From: Azomonas agilis
GTDB taxonomy: Bacteria; Pseudomonadota; Gammaproteobacteria; Pseudomonadales; Pseudomonadaceae
Direction: 5' to 3'
Assembly: GCF_007830255.1 (NCBI RefSeq)
Contig: NZ_VLKG01000005.1
Coordinates: forward strand, 62,001-126,000
DNA: 64,000 bases
Below are positions 1-9,609 of the stretch, piece after piece (within the stretch, counting starts at the first letter, position 1; every line of letters starts with the position of its first letter). A model generated the notes under the pieces. The model searched no databases, was not told where the DNA came from, and was given only the letters and a program-made list of their open reading frames with translations. Made by a program: the position numbers and the translations under genes.

Positions 1-259
1 ATCATCTGTATGTTTTCGAGCGTACACAGCACGATAGTCGGTCAGCTAAGCCGTAATGGCTAATGGCTGTAGCCGCTAAGGAGTGGGCTCGGGTCTGTTG
101 ATGATAGTTTACAAAACTTAAATAATGCCATTCTGATTGCTCAAGCATTAACAACAGGGGCATCAGATGGATGCTGTGAGTCCGTAGATAAGGCACCGAA
201 TAATGGCCCAGCTTCAGACGTACAGATAACACAGACAGATTTATAGTGCGCCTAAAAAT
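1..259. other. Non-coding or unassigned left edge
   Basis: No convincing gene is visible. A minus-strand open frame of 76 codons (2-232) has no recognisable motif and no Shine-Dalgarno sequence, so it is not called. A plus-strand frame open from the window edge stops near position 53 and could be the tail of a gene outside the window, but too little of it is present to identify. Confidence 0.4.
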
Positions 260-290
260 AAAAGCCGACCCCTAAGAGTCGGCTTTTTAT
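260..290 (-). terminator. Rho-independent terminator of oprI
   Basis: A six-base GC-rich stem (264-269 with 278-283) is extended by four A-T pairs around an eight-base loop and flanked by A and T runs on both sides. It starts 16 bases past the oprI stop codon. It could work in both directions, so it may also stop transcripts arriving from the left. Confidence 0.8.
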
Positions 291-305
291 TACGCAAATA
301 AAGAA

Positions 306-563
306 TTATTTGCGGCTGGCACGTTCCAGCATACGCAGAGCGCGCTCATTGGCTTCGTCAGCAGTTTGCTGAGCTTTTTGAGCAGCAGCCATAGCTTCAT
401 CAGCGCGGCTGTAAGCATCATCAGCGCGGGATTGAGCACGAGCAGCAGCGTCATCAGCAGCGCTCAGACGTGGATCGATTTCTTCTTTAGTCAGGCCGCT
501 GCTGCAACCTGTTGCCAGAACAGCGGCCAGACCCAGAGCGGAAAGTTTCAAAACAGTGTTCAT
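306..563 (-). CDS. oprI: Major outer-membrane murein lipoprotein OprI (Lpp family)
   Basis: The 85-residue protein has a lipoprotein signal ending in the lipobox LATGC (Cys20). A short Ala-rich alpha-helical heptad repeat follows, and the protein ends [11 protein letters not shown], almost identical to the Pseudomonas OprI tail. In this family the acylated Cys anchors the protein in the outer membrane, the helix trimerises, and the C-terminal Lys links to peptidoglycan. The start codon is preceded by an AGGGG ribosome-binding site. A terminator follows the stop, so the gene is probably transcribed alone at high level. Identification rests on the signal peptide, the repeat pattern and the C-terminus. 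Confidence 0.95.
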   Translation of the reverse strand: MNTVLKLSALGLAAVLATGCSSGLTKEEIDPRLSAADDAAARAQSRADDAYSRADEAMAAAQKAQQTADEANERALRMLERASRK

Positions 564-619
564 TGCATTCCCCTTATGTGGAGTATTTAAAGCAACTTCT
601 GTCGAGCGAAGTCGGCGGG

Positions 620-650
620 CTTATAGTACCTATAACTTACAACAAGTAAA
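620..650 (-). promoter_or_regulatory. Candidate sigma-70 promoter of oprI
   Basis: On the minus strand, TTTACT (650-645) and TACTAT (628-623) are separated by 16 bases. An alternative -10 TATAAG lies at 625-620. Start of transcription would give a leader of about 50 bases. The rest of 564-793 is AT-rich leader and upstream DNA with no gene. Confidence 0.4.
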
Positions 651-793
651 CCAAAGCTAAAGGGTTATTTAGTGTATTTTTACTTGTTGCTAAAGTTTCC
701 AAATTCTTTATTAGCATAGCCGATTGATTAGCCATTTCCAGTCATAGACCGGGTAACTTGCGTATAAGTTCCATTTTTGGGGTGGAGTGCTTT

Positions 794-1282
794 TTATTCC
801 GGCATATTGAGTGGTTCAGGCGATACAATAATGCCGTTATTATCCGCGTATAGGTATTCGCCGGGGTGGAAGCTAACACCACAAAAAGTAACGGGAACGT
901 CAATGTCACCGATTCCGCGTTTGTCGGTTTTGAGTGGGTGACTGGCTAAGGCTTGGATGCCTAAATTCGTTTGGGCCAGTACGTCTACATCACGCACACA
1001 ACCATAAACCACAATACCTTCCCAGCCATTTTTGGCGGCTTTTTCCGCCAGCATGTCTCCTAATAATGCGCGGCGTAGGGAGCCGCCACCATCTACTACC
1101 ATAACTTTTCCGGCGCCAGGTTGGTCAACCAGCTCCTTAACCTTGGAGTTATCTTCAAAGCACTTAACGGTGACGATCTGGCCGCCGAAAGAGTCTTTGC
1201 CTCCAAAATTGCTGAACATAGGATCAACGACTTGGATCAGTTCAGGGTAGGCATCACACAAATCGGGCGTAACGTAGTGCAT
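794..1282 (-). CDS. rraA: RraA-family protein (RNase E regulator / aldolase fold)
   Basis: At 162 residues this is the usual length for RraA. The central signature [12 protein letters not shown] lies around residues 65-76, followed by GCVRD. Asp76 and Arg97-Asp98 form the D-X20-R-D pattern shared with the class II 4-hydroxy-4-methyl-2-oxoglutarate aldolases. In E. coli RraA binds RNase E and lowers its activity, while related proteins cleave oxo-acids. The retained pattern means the sequence alone does not decide which role applies here. The ATG has a GAGGAG ribosome-binding site seven bases upstream. The gene stands alone between oprI and a chemoreceptor. Confidence 0.9.
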   Translation of the reverse strand: MHYVTPDLCDAYPELIQVVDPMFSNFGGKDSFGGQIVTVKCFEDNSKVKELVDQPGAGKVMVVDGGGSLRRALLGDMLAEKAAKNGWEGIVVYGCVRDVDVLAQTNLGIQALASHPLKTDKRGIGDIDVPVTFCGVSFHPGEYLYADNNGIIVSPEPLNMPE

Positions 1283-1404
1283 GGTCGTGCTCCTCGTTTG
1301 GGATTACAAAATGCGAATAGCTCCTAGGTAGGGACTAACTTAGGGCTAATTTTTTTCATATATTAATGCGTATTGTATGTATTTGTGCCGTTGTGGCGGC
1401 GAAT

Positions 1405-3039
1405 CTAAACCCTAAAACGTTTTAATAGCTGACTTAAGGCATCGGCCAAAGCACCTAAGTGCTTACTGGCTTCATTGGATTGTTCAGCCGTGTTGGTTCC
1501 TTGCTGGGCTAAGTCGGCGGTTAGGGTTATGTTTTGATTGATGTCCTCAGCAACATGGGTTTGTTGTAGCGTAGCGCTGGCTATGGATGCATTGACTAGA
1601 GCCAGTTTTTTGGTAGTTTCTGTAATTCCAGCCAAACTTTCCCCTGCTTGGCTGGCTTGTTCTACGGTCAACTGCATGGCTTGATGGCTTTCTTGTATTA
1701 CTTGAACAGCAACACTGGCATTTTGTTGTAACTGTTCGATCATGGCCTGTATTTCAGCGGTTGATTTTTGTGTTCTTTGGGCGAGCAGGCGCACTTCATC
1801 GGCTACTACTGCAAATCCACGTCCTTGGTCACCCGCGCGCGCCGCCTCAATAGCAGCGTTTAAGGCTAGTAGGTTGGTTTGTTCGGCAATGGAGCCAATA
1901 ACTTCGACCACACTGCCAATTTGCGTACTTTGGTCGGCCAGAGAGCGCATCGCCTCAACGGACTGGGTGATGCGTTGAGACAGATGCTCAATTTGTTTTA
2001 GGCTGTTATCAATGTTTCGTTGGCCTTGCAAGGCCTGTTGTTCTGCTGATTTCACCTCAGTTGAGGCTTGCTCTGCGTTTTTGGCCACCTCTTGTACTGA
2101 GTAGGTCACTTCGTTGATGGCAGTGGCTACTAAGTCGATTTGCTGGGCTTGCTTCTGGCTTTGTTGGTAGGTTTGTTCGGCCAGCGCTGAGAGTGATCGT
2201 GACGAAACGCCCAGCGTGTTTGCTGAGTCCGATAGCTGTTGGATCATGCTGCGTAGATTGCGGGTAAATTGATTGAAATGGCGGCTAAGAATCGCTAATT
2301 CGTCGCCTCCACCCTCATCCAACTGATGCGTAAGGTCGGCATCTCCGCTGGCAATATTAGCCATAGCCACCGTAGTATTATGTAAGGGCTGAGTGATGCT
2401 GCGGCTGATGAGGGTCATAAGGCTGGCAGTGATTAGGAATAACAGCAGACTGATTAAAAAATATTGCAGTAGATAGTTTTTAAATTCCTGCTCAACATCG
2501 TCAACGTAAATACCGGTACCTAAAATCCAGCCCCAAGGTTTAAACAGTTGCACATAGGAGATTTTAGGTTCTGGGTATTCATGTCCAGGTTTAGCCCAAA
2601 GATAGGGAAGGCTCCCGGCATTATGTTGGCGTACCAAGCTGACCATGTCGTTGAATAAGGCTTTACCCGAAGGGTCTTTCACCGCACTTAAGTCTTTACC
2701 TTCTAGCTCAGGGCGTATCGGATGCATGATCATGGTGGGCCCTTGATCGTTAATCCAAAAGTAATCATCAGCTCCATAACGTAAGGTGCGTACTTGTTCT
2801 AAGGCGGCTTTTTGGGCGGCTGTCTGGGTCAGTGCTCCTGATGTTTCTAGGCGATGAAAGTGCTCTAAAATCCCTATGGCGGTTTCAACAACGTGGCGGT
2901 TTTTTTCTTCTTTGGCCGCATACATGGCGTTTTTTTCTTGGATACTGACCTGCAATCCTAGGGCCAGTAACATAAGGAATACGAGTATCTGAGCCAGCCA
3001 TAGGCGACTATTAATAGGAAATTTGCGTAGTTGATTCAT
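1405..3039 (-). CDS. Methyl-accepting chemotaxis protein with periplasmic single-Cache domain
   Basis: The 544-residue receptor has a first transmembrane helix (about 12-31) and a periplasmic sCache_2-type sensor (about 35-180, with the typical DYFWIND and [12 protein letters not shown] segments). A second membrane helix (about 190-212), a HAMP linker and a long cytoplasmic signalling coiled coil follow. The hairpin tip contains the conserved [18 protein letters not shown] motif, around residues 380-400. Family knowledge: such receptors sense small molecules, often organic acids, and control CheA. No C-terminal CheR-binding pentapeptide is present. The ligand cannot be predicted. No che genes lie nearby, but motAB are encoded about 9 kb away. 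Confidence 0.9.
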   Translation of the reverse strand: MNQLRKFPINSRLWLAQILVFLMLLALGLQVSIQEKNAMYAAKEEKNRHVVETAIGILEHFHRLETSGALTQTAAQKAALEQVRTLRYGADDYFWINDQGPTMIMHPIRPELEGKDLSAVKDPSGKALFNDMVSLVRQHNAGSLPYLWAKPGHEYPEPKISYVQLFKPWGWILGTGIYVDDVEQEFKNYLLQYFLISLLLFLITASLMTLISRSITQPLHNTTVAMANIASGDADLTHQLDEGGGDELAILSRHFNQFTRNLRSMIQQLSDSANTLGVSSRSLSALAEQTYQQSQKQAQQIDLVATAINEVTYSVQEVAKNAEQASTEVKSAEQQALQGQRNIDNSLKQIEHLSQRITQSVEAMRSLADQSTQIGSVVEVIGSIAEQTNLLALNAAIEAARAGDQGRGFAVVADEVRLLAQRTQKSTAEIQAMIEQLQQNASVAVQVIQESHQAMQLTVEQASQAGESLAGITETTKKLALVNASIASATLQQTHVAEDINQNITLTADLAQQGTNTAEQSNEASKHLGALADALSQLLKRFRV

Positions 3040-3243
3040 AGGGTTCGCCTATTCCGGGTCGATGGTGTGGTTGTATTACCGGATTGCATCCTGCACGAGC
3101 GATCTTAATGGCAGATGCAGAGCCATTAGATTCAATACATTGCGCGCCTCACTACACAGAGACTTTAAAGTAACCAGTTATAGAATACTGCACTTGGACT
3201 CGGTTGCATGTTTGATCTCTTAAAGCGAAAGTGTTGATGCAAA

Positions 3244-3267
3244 GGGTGTTAGCAGCACTAACCACCC
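3244..3267. repeat. Inverted repeat upstream of uppP
   Basis: GGGTG-TTAG and CTAA-CCACCC pair to form a nine-pair hairpin with one bulged C and a CAGCA loop, about 30 bases before the uppP start. It lies in the 3040-3298 gap that carries the divergent promoters of the chemoreceptor gene and uppP. It could be an operator or a leader hairpin. Confidence 0.35.
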
Positions 3268-3298
3268 AAACAGCCTATTAGAAGACGGGAGTGTATTG

Positions 3299-4129
3299 AT
3301 GGATTTCTGGGTTGCTATGCAGGCCCTTATTTTGGGGATTGTTGAGGGCTTGACTGAGTTTTTGCCCGTATCCAGTACAGGACATCAAATTATTGTGGCT
3401 GACCTGTTGGATTTTGCTGGGGATAGAGCCTATGCCTTCAATATCATTATTCAGTTGGGGGCCATTTTGGCGCTGATGTGGGAATATCGAGGCAAGATTT
3501 TCAGCATTACCCAAGGTTTGCCCAAAGACCCACAGGCAAGGCATTTTGCCCTGAACATATTGATTGCATTTTGCCCAGCGGTGGTATTGGGATTGTTGTT
3601 TGCTGACTTGATCCATCAGTATCTGTTTAATCCCATAACAGTGGCGACGGCCTTAGTAGTTGGTGGCCTGATTATGCTGTGGGCAGAGCGTCGTCCGCAT
3701 TCCATTCGAGCCGAGTCAGTGGATGAGGTGCATTGGTCATTGGCCCTTAAAATCGGCTTGGCCCAGTGTTTGGCGTTAATTCCGGGCACTTCCCGCTCTG
3801 GTTCTACCATCATCGGCGGGTTGGTGTTTGGTTTGTCGCGTAAGGCTGCCACAGAGTTTTCCTTTTTTCTGGCTATGCCCACGATGTTGGGAGCTGCCGT
3901 TTATTCAGGCTATAAATACCGAAGTCTTTTCCAATTGAGTGATATTCCGGTATTCGCCCTTGGGCTGATTGCGTCTTTTGTATTTGCCATGATTGCAGTA
4001 CGGGCTTTGCTGCACTTTATCAGCAGGCACAGTTATGCCCTATTTGCCTGGTATCGCATCGCCTTTGGCATACTGATTTTGGTGACTTGGCAATTAGGGA
4101 TGATTGACTGGAGTACGGCTACTGATTAA
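3299..4129 (+). CDS. uppP: Undecaprenyl-diphosphatase UppP (BacA)
   Basis: This integral membrane phosphatase recycles undecaprenyl pyrophosphate to the monophosphate carrier used for peptidoglycan and LPS precursors. Both family signatures are present: [14 protein letters not shown] near the N-terminus (about residues 16-29) and [10 protein letters not shown] near residue 160. There are about eight hydrophobic helices. Length is 276 residues, close to E. coli BacA (273). The ATG at 3299 is preferred over the adjacent TTG at 3296 because ACGGGAG lies seven bases upstream of it. High expression of this family gives bacitracin tolerance. A terminator follows the stop. Confidence 0.95.
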   Translation: MDFWVAMQALILGIVEGLTEFLPVSSTGHQIIVADLLDFAGDRAYAFNIIIQLGAILALMWEYRGKIFSITQGLPKDPQARHFALNILIAFCPAVVLGLLFADLIHQYLFNPITVATALVVGGLIMLWAERRPHSIRAESVDEVHWSLALKIGLAQCLALIPGTSRSGSTIIGGLVFGLSRKAATEFSFFLAMPTMLGAAVYSGYKYRSLFQLSDIPVFALGLIASFVFAMIAVRALLHFISRHSYALFAWYRIAFGILILVTWQLGMIDWSTATD

Positions 4130-4144
4130 TGGCGGATGGAACGC

Positions 4145-4176
4145 AAAAACCCGCGCTTTTGGCACGGGTTTTTTGG
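4145..4176 (+). terminator. Terminator between converging uppP and glnA
   Basis: AAAACCCG(C)GC pairs with GC(A)CGGGTTTT around a TTTTG loop, with one mismatch, and a T-tract follows. The flanking A-run lets it work on the minus strand too, 25 bases after the glnA stop, so it probably serves both genes. Confidence 0.75.
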
Positions 4177-4200
4177 ATGCAGCCCGGTAAGGCTAGGGCA

Positions 4201-5604
4201 TCAGACGCTGTAGTACAGATCGTATTCCAGCGGGTGAACAAAGGTACGGACTTTGATTTCTTCTTCGGATTTCAGCTCGATGTAGGCATTGATGAAATCG
4301 TCAGAGAACACGCCGCCTTTGGTCAGGAAGGCACGGCCTTTATCCAGTTCTTCCAGAGCCTCTTTCAGGCTGCCGCAGACTTGAGGAATGTTGGCCGCTT
4401 CTTCTGGAGGCAGGTCGTACAGGTTTTTGTCCGCTGCATCGCCGGGGTGAATCTTGTTCTGGATACCGTCCAGACCGGCCATCAGCAGAGCAGCGAAAGC
4501 CAGGTAGGGGTTGGCAGCCGGATCGGGGAAGCGCGCTTCGATACGACGGGCTTTAGGGCTGTTGACGTATGGAATACGGATGGAAGCGGAACGGTTACGG
4601 GCCGAGTAGGCCAGCATTACCGGAGCTTCAAAGCCGGGAACCAGACGCTTGTAGGAGTTGGTCGAAGGGTTGGTGAAACCGTTCAGAGCCTTACCGTGCT
4701 TGATGATACCGCCGATGAAGTACAGAGCGGTGTCGGACAGACCGGCATAGCCTTCGCCAGCAAAGGTGTTCTTGCCATCTTTGGAGATGGACATGTGCAC
4801 GTGCATGCCAGAGCCGTTATCGCCGTACAGAGGCTTAGGCATGAAGGTTACGGTTTTGCCGTAGGCATCAGCGACGTTGTGGACGCAGTATTTCAGCGTT
4901 TGTACTTCGTCAGCCTTGGCTACCAGAGTGTTGAAGCTCACGCCGATTTCGTTTTGGCCGGCAGTGGCTACTTCGTGGTGGTGAACCTCGACCTTCAGAC
5001 CCATCTCTTCCAGTGCGTTACACATGGCAGTACGGATTTCGTGGTCGTGGTCAACCGGCGGAACGGGGAAGTAACCGCCTTTCACACCGGGACGGTGGCC
5101 TTTGTTGCCGCTTTCGATGTCAGCATCCGTGTTCCAAGCGGCTTGTTCAGAGAAGATTTTGAACATGGAGCCGGAGATGTCGGACTTGAACTTCACTTCG
5201 TCGAAGATGAAAAATTCAGGCTCTGGGCCGAAGAACGCAGTGTCACCGATACCGGTGGACTTCAGGTACTCTTCAGCGCGACGAGCGATGGCGCGCGGAT
5301 CGCGGTCGTAGCCTTGCATGGTGCTCGGCTCGATGATGTCGCAAACGATGATCAGAGTAGGCTCTTCGGTGAAGGGATCAATCACCGCAGTGCTGTCGTC
5401 CGGCATCAGGATCATGTCGGAAGCTTCGATGCCTTTCCAGCCATGGATGGAAGAGCCGTCGAACATTTTGCCGAATTCGAAGAAGTCATCATCGACATCA
5501 CGGGCCGGCATGGTCACGTGCTGTTGTTTGCCTTTGGTATCGGTAAAGCGCAGATCAACCCACTTCACGTCGTGTTGTTGGATCAGTTGAAGCGACTTCG
5601 ACAT
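4201..5604 (-). CDS. glnA: Glutamine synthetase type I, adenylylation-regulated
   Basis: The enzyme makes glutamine from glutamate, ammonia and ATP and forms dodecamers. At 467 residues it matches the Pseudomonas enzyme. It has the beta-Grasp N-terminus with FDGSSIHGW and a catalytic domain with conserved NGSGMHVH and the [10 protein letters not shown] arginine segment. Tyr396, in NLYDLPP, corresponds to the adenylylated Tyr397 of E. coli and is the target of GlnE, encoded at 59-62 kb. The ATG at 5604 has GGAGA six bases upstream. An in-frame extension to 5685 exists but is not family-like and reaches the transcription start. A sigma-54 promoter lies 97-112 bases upstream. Confidence 0.98.
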   Translation of the reverse strand: MSKSLQLIQQHDVKWVDLRFTDTKGKQQHVTMPARDVDDDFFEFGKMFDGSSIHGWKGIEASDMILMPDDSTAVIDPFTEEPTLIIVCDIIEPSTMQGYDRDPRAIARRAEEYLKSTGIGDTAFFGPEPEFFIFDEVKFKSDISGSMFKIFSEQAAWNTDADIESGNKGHRPGVKGGYFPVPPVDHDHEIRTAMCNALEEMGLKVEVHHHEVATAGQNEIGVSFNTLVAKADEVQTLKYCVHNVADAYGKTVTFMPKPLYGDNGSGMHVHMSISKDGKNTFAGEGYAGLSDTALYFIGGIIKHGKALNGFTNPSTNSYKRLVPGFEAPVMLAYSARNRSASIRIPYVNSPKARRIEARFPDPAANPYLAFAALLMAGLDGIQNKIHPGDAADKNLYDLPPEEAANIPQVCGSLKEALEELDKGRAFLTKGGVFSDDFINAYIELKSEEEIKVRTFVHPLEYDLYYSV

Positions 5605-5700
5605 TATGTTCTCCAGGTCGTAGCTGTTGCTGGCCATGCTTCTGAAAGGCGGATAAAACCGGGCTCTAATGATCCGCTTTTGCAACGTGCCTCACAAGAG

Positions 5701-5716
5701 AGCAATTGTTATGCCA
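5701..5716 (-). promoter_or_regulatory. Sigma-54 (RpoN) promoter of glnA
   Basis: On the minus strand the sequence is TGGCATAACAATTGCT. It has the -24 GG and -12 GC elements with exactly ten bases between them, as in the consensus TGGCAC-N5-TTGCW. Transcription would start near 5690 and give a leader of about 86 bases. It fits NtrC/RpoN control of glnA under nitrogen limitation. No perfect NtrC operator pair was found upstream. Confidence 0.8.
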
Positions 5717-5751
5717 GCGGCCCAGAATGGGGCTTTTTGTAAAAAATCGTG

Positions 5752-5777
5752 CACAGCATCCTAAGAGGGATACTGTG
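5752..5777. repeat. Ten-base inverted repeat upstream of the glnA promoter
   Basis: CACAGCATCC and GGATACTGTG are inverted copies with one mismatch and a six-base spacer. They sit about 35-60 bases upstream of the sigma-54 -24 element, in the 5605-6001 gap shared by glnA and dsbA. The position suits an activator or repressor site, but the sequence is not the usual NtrC box. The remainder of this gap holds no gene. Confidence 0.4.
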
Positions 5778-6001
5778 TGTGCCAAGAGTATCAAATCTTA
5801 GATAAAGCCCACATGCTTCCTAGGTTTTTTATCTGCGCACCAAAAACGAGCAGACCTAAAGATTGTAGCCTTTGGAGACTAAATGCTTTGGTAGGTATCT
5901 GGTCTGAATAGGGCTCGGCAGCGCGGTTTAGAATTCGTACACTGTGGTCTGATTTACTCGGTTCAAACACCCATCTTCTACCTTGGAGTAAGGAATTCCC
6001 T

Positions 6002-6640
6002 ATGCGTACACTGGTATCCAGCATCTTGTTGGCAGCAACGGCTTGGTTTGGAGGGATGAGTGCTTATGCTCAAGATGCATTTAAAGCGGGTGAGCACTAT
6101 GCTGAGCTCAAACCAGAGGTTCCTGTGAGTGTTGAGCCTGGGAAAATTGAGGTGGTTGAGCTGTTTTGGTACGGCTGCCCCCACTGTTATGAGTTTGAGC
6201 CAAGCCTGAATCCTTGGGTACAGAAGCTGCCTTCTGACGTAGTGTTTCGCCGGCTTCCAGCCTTATTTGGCCGCCTCTGGGATGTGCATGGTCAACTGTT
6301 TTTAACCCTGGAAGCTATGGGTGTAGAACCTAAGGTGCATGAAGCGATTTTTGCGGCGATGCATCAAAAAGGCCTCAAACTGGCAACCCCTGAAGAAATG
6401 GCCAGCTTTTTGGCAGGCCAAGGCATTGATTCCGCCTTATTTTTAAAGACCTTTGACTCCTTTGCGGTGAAAAGCCGTATGGAGCAAACCCGTAAGCAGG
6501 TATTTAGCTACAAAGCCACGGGTGTTCCAGCCTTGATCGTCAATGGGAAATATCGCTTAGATTTAGGTTTAGCCGGTGGGCCAGAGAAGATTTTGCAATT
6601 GGCTGATCAGTTAATTGAGCAAGAGCGGCAGGCCCGTTGA
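6002..6640 (+). CDS. dsbA: Thiol:disulfide interchange protein DsbA
   Basis: This periplasmic oxidase introduces disulfides into exported proteins. The 212-residue precursor has a Sec signal (about residues 1-23, ending AYA-Q). It carries the thioredoxin-fold redox centre Cys59-Pro-His-Cys62 in FWYGCPHC, a helical insertion, and the cis-proline loop in ATGVPALIVNG. CPHC is the classic DsbA dipeptide. AAGGA lies about seven bases before the ATG. The next gene starts 11 bases after the stop, as in the P. aeruginosa dsbA locus, so dsbA probably leads an operon that includes the EEP gene and the diguanylate cyclase. Confidence 0.96.
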   Translation: MRTLVSSILLAATAWFGGMSAYAQDAFKAGEHYAELKPEVPVSVEPGKIEVVELFWYGCPHCYEFEPSLNPWVQKLPSDVVFRRLPALFGRLWDVHGQLFLTLEAMGVEPKVHEAIFAAMHQKGLKLATPEEMASFLAGQGIDSALFLKTFDSFAVKSRMEQTRKQVFSYKATGVPALIVNGKYRLDLGLAGGPEKILQLADQLIEQERQAR

Positions 6641-6650
6641 GACCCCCTTC

Positions 6651-7502
6651 ATGTTTGGTCGCTGGAACTTTGGACAGTCGGTTCGTCAGGTACAGACTCG
6701 GGTTAACCCAGACTGTGGCCTAAATGCGCAGGGTAGTCGTGCCGTCGACTGCCTGCGCTTACTCAGTTTTAACATTCAGGTGGGGATTAATACGCGGCAT
6801 TACGGGCACTATCTCACCCGCAGTTGGCAGCATTTACTGCCCCACAGTGGACGGATACAGAATTTGCAACGCATTGGTGAGTTACTACACCAATATGATT
6901 TAGTGGCTTTGCAGGAAGTAGACGGCGGTAGCTTGCGCTCAGGCCATATCAACCAAGTGGAGCATTTGGCCCGCTTGGGCCACTTTCCCTATTGGTATCA
7001 GCAGCTTAATCGCAACTTAGCTCCCTTAGCTCAGCACAGTAACGGAGTCTTGAGCCGTTTTCAGCCAGAGTGTTTGGAAGACCACAGTCTGCCTGGTGTG
7101 CCGGGACGCGGGGCTATTTTATTACGCTTTGGTCATCCCACTCAGGCTTTGGTAGTGGTCATGATGCATCTGGCATTGGGAGCGCGTGAGCGTAATCGGC
7201 AGTTGGCTTATATCCGGGACTTAATCGCTCCCTATCCACAAAGAATTTTAATGGGGGATATGAACACTCATGCCAAAGATTTATTGGAGCACTCGCCGTT
7301 AAAAGAGCTCAATTGGCAGCCCCCAAGCATTTTGGCCACCTTCCCTAGTTGGCGGCCTAAGCGTAACTTAGATCATATTTTGCTTAGCCCCGGTTTGGTG
7401 CTGAAACAGGCTGAAGTTTTGCCTCATCCTATTTCCGATCATCTACCTGTGGCCGTGGAAATTGGTTTACCAGAATCTTTAACCGCTTATTCTCCCTGTT
7501 AA
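6651..7502 (+). CDS. Endonuclease/exonuclease/phosphatase (EEP) family protein
   Basis: The protein has the EEP (DNase I/inositol phosphatase-like) fold. Metal and catalytic motifs appear in order: LSFNIQVG (Asn), ALQEVDGG (Glu), ILMGDMNTH (Asp/Asn), LDHILLSP and ISDHLPVAVE (Asp-His). The ATG at 6651 is chosen; a TTG at 6615 would overlap dsbA by 26 bases. No strong ribosome-binding site precedes 6651, so translation may be coupled to dsbA. No signal peptide is evident. A homologue sits between dsbA and a GGDEF gene in P. aeruginosa (PA5488 by recollection). The substrate is unknown: DNA, a phospholipid or a sugar phosphate are all possible for this fold. Confidence 0.85.
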   Translation: MFGRWNFGQSVRQVQTRVNPDCGLNAQGSRAVDCLRLLSFNIQVGINTRHYGHYLTRSWQHLLPHSGRIQNLQRIGELLHQYDLVALQEVDGGSLRSGHINQVEHLARLGHFPYWYQQLNRNLAPLAQHSNGVLSRFQPECLEDHSLPGVPGRGAILLRFGHPTQALVVVMMHLALGARERNRQLAYIRDLIAPYPQRILMGDMNTHAKDLLEHSPLKELNWQPPSILATFPSWRPKRNLDHILLSPGLVLKQAEVLPHPISDHLPVAVEIGLPESLTAYSPC

Positions 7503-7518
7503 TTAAAGGTCTGTTCAG

Positions 7519-9609
7519 ATGACGGGTGATGCGAATTATTGGAAAGAAAAATATCTGGATAGCCTCCAGCAACAGGAAGAGTCAGAAGCCCAGTGGAATA
7601 GCCGTATGGATGTATTACGGCGCAGCTTGACCCGTACCAGCATGGCCGCCGAGGGACAAAGTCAGGGTTTGGATGAGTGCCTGCAAGACTTGCGTAAGGC
7701 ACTGCACAAGGATCATTTCGAGCGCTTTTTGGAGGAGATCACTCCACGTTTAGAAAAAGCCTTGCTGGAGTTTGACCAACAACGGCAGGATCGAATCCAG
7801 CACATCAGCCAATCCTTGCACCAATTGGCGGCACAATTACAGCAGACTAATCCAGCTCCTCGTGAGCTGCGTAAAGCGCTTAAGCACTTTCCTAAGCGTT
7901 TGGATGAGCGGGTAGGGCAGTGGTCTGAGCTACAAAGCCTGTTGCAAGAGTTAGAGTCATTGCAACGCCAAGCGCTATTACCAACCCCAGAGCCTGCTAA
8001 AAAAGCACCACAGGCGCAGCAGTCGGCAGCGGCTAAAGAGCAAAGGGGCTTTTGGCAGCGATTGTTTGGTTTCCCGTGGTGGCGTAGCTCATCTCAGCCT
8101 AAAAAGGTGGTTGATACGACCTCGGTTGCGGTTGCCCCCAGCACAGCCGTTTCTGAGCCAGAGCTTGCCTCGGTTAAGCCGGATGTCACTGAGCCAGAAA
8201 CCCCACAGCCTGAGCAGCAACTAACCCCAGCTCCCCTAGAGCCTAAGCCTATAGAGCCATTTGTGCAGCCCCCGGCAGATGTAGCCCCTCCAGCAGTTGC
8301 TTTAGAGCCCTTACTGGAGAAAGAGGTTAATTCTGAGCCTGAGCTAGCGGCTGTTTCTATTCCATCTTTGAGGTTGCCTGCGCAGCAACGGGAAATAGAG
8401 GCAGAAAGCACACCTACTGGGCCACTAATCCCTAGAGATGATTCTGCCCCAGAGCCTTTAGCTGAAACAGCTCAACCCTTGCCCGCTTCAATGCCTGAAA
8501 CAGCGGTCAGTACCGATACTCCGGCTGGCGACCTCTCACCCACTGATACTCTGGCTGAGTCCCCACCCTATAGCTTATTAGCGGATCAAATTGAGCACAT
8601 TTTATTAGGGTTACTGGACAATCTGTGCTTAGTCGATCACTGGCAAGCACAGGCAGACGTGCTAAGACGGCGGATAAAAAACGGGCTGAATTGGTATGAA
8701 CTGGTAACGGTGCTTGAGGATTTAGCCTGCCTCCTGCATGCCTTGCCCCTATTTGATCGCCAATTTGAAGACTACCTCAAGCAACTCAATGATCGGCTGG
8801 CAATCATGCAAGACAGCCTAAATCAGGTACAGTTGGGGCGCTCGCAAACCAGTCAAGCCACAGTAGCATTTGACTCCTGTTTGCGGCAGCAGGTTGAGGG
8901 TCTGCAAACCAGTGTGGAGCAAGCCACGGATTTACCCAGCCTGAAGTTACTGGTCGAGGAGCGTTTAGAAAGCATTGTTTCGGCCATTGATAGCTATCAG
9001 CGCCAGTGCCAAGAAAACGAACAGCAGCTAGAGGCTTCCCTCACTCAGCTTAGTGAACGCCTCATCAGCATGGAGTCTCTGTCCTCAGAGTTACAGGGCC
9101 ATCTGGAAGAACAACAACGCAAAGCTCAGTTTGATGTGTTGACCGGCTTACCCAACCGGGCTGCCCTTAACGACCGGCTGGAGCATGAGATCCAACGCTG
9201 GAAGCACAACGCTAGTTCCCTGTTGTTAGCCGTCTTGGATGTGGATCATTTCAAAAACATCAACGACAGCTTTGGGCACTTGGCTGGAGATCGCGTATTG
9301 AAAATATTAGCGGGGCGCTGGCAAGAGCAGATACGCTCCAGTGATTTTCTGGCCCGTTACGGTGGAGAGGAGTTCGTATTGTTATTACCTAATACGGACT
9401 TAGAGGCTGGTTTAACCCTGTTGGAGCGCCTACGCCAAAGTACCGAGGAATGCCCCTTCCACTTTAAAGGAGAGCGACTGCAAATCACGGTTTCCATTGG
9501 GGTTACGGGCTTTACAGCGGATCATTCCACTGAAGAAATTTTTGAGCAGGCCGATCAGGCACTGTATCGAGCCAAAAACTCTGGACGCAACCGCATTGAA
9601 CATCAGTAA
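7519..9609 (+). CDS. Diguanylate cyclase (GGDEF), DgcH-like
   Basis: A soluble 696-residue protein. The N-terminal part is helical and Gln/Leu-rich (about 1-160). A low-complexity linker rich in Pro, Glu and Ala follows (about 175-350), then a second helical/coiled-coil region (to about 530) and a C-terminal GGDEF domain (about 535-696). The active-site motif is GGEEF (615-619). The inhibitory RxxD site is intact (RSSD, 606-609) with the usual five-residue spacing, so a functional, product-inhibited c-di-GMP synthase is predicted. There is no membrane helix. AAAGG precedes the ATG. Its position after dsbA and the EEP gene matches PA5487 (DgcH). Confidence 0.92.
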   Translation: MTGDANYWKEKYLDSLQQQEESEAQWNSRMDVLRRSLTRTSMAAEGQSQGLDECLQDLRKALHKDHFERFLEEITPRLEKALLEFDQQRQDRIQHISQSLHQLAAQLQQTNPAPRELRKALKHFPKRLDERVGQWSELQSLLQELESLQRQALLPTPEPAKKAPQAQQSAAAKEQRGFWQRLFGFPWWRSSSQPKKVVDTTSVAVAPSTAVSEPELASVKPDVTEPETPQPEQQLTPAPLEPKPIEPFVQPPADVAPPAVALEPLLEKEVNSEPELAAVSIPSLRLPAQQREIEAESTPTGPLIPRDDSAPEPLAETAQPLPASMPETAVSTDTPAGDLSPTDTLAESPPYSLLADQIEHILLGLLDNLCLVDHWQAQADVLRRRIKNGLNWYELVTVLEDLACLLHALPLFDRQFEDYLKQLNDRLAIMQDSLNQVQLGRSQTSQATVAFDSCLRQQVEGLQTSVEQATDLPSLKLLVEERLESIVSAIDSYQRQCQENEQQLEASLTQLSERLISMESLSSELQGHLEEQQRKAQFDVLTGLPNRAALNDRLEHEIQRWKHNASSLLLAVLDVDHFKNINDSFGHLAGDRVLKILAGRWQEQIRSSDFLARYGGEEFVLLLPNTDLEAGLTLLERLRQSTEECPFHFKGERLQITVSIGVTGFTADHSTEEIFEQADQALYRAKNSGRNRIEHQ

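Noticed and set aside
2-232. Minus-strand 76-codon frame at the left edge
   Set aside because: No motif, no ribosome-binding site, composition unlike coding DNA.
5664-5690. Second sigma-54-like element (GGCACGTTGC on the minus strand) near the glnA start
   Set aside because: The GG and GC elements are separated by six bases instead of ten.
5720-5738. GCCC/GGGC hairpin with T-run as a plus-strand terminator
   Set aside because: The four-pair stem is weak, and no plus-strand gene ends there because uppP already has a terminator at 4145-4176.
4129-5742. 537-codon open frame opposite glnA on the plus strand
   Set aside because: It is the mirror of a highly conserved gene with strong codon bias. 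Its translation has no motif or sensible start, and glnA is certain.
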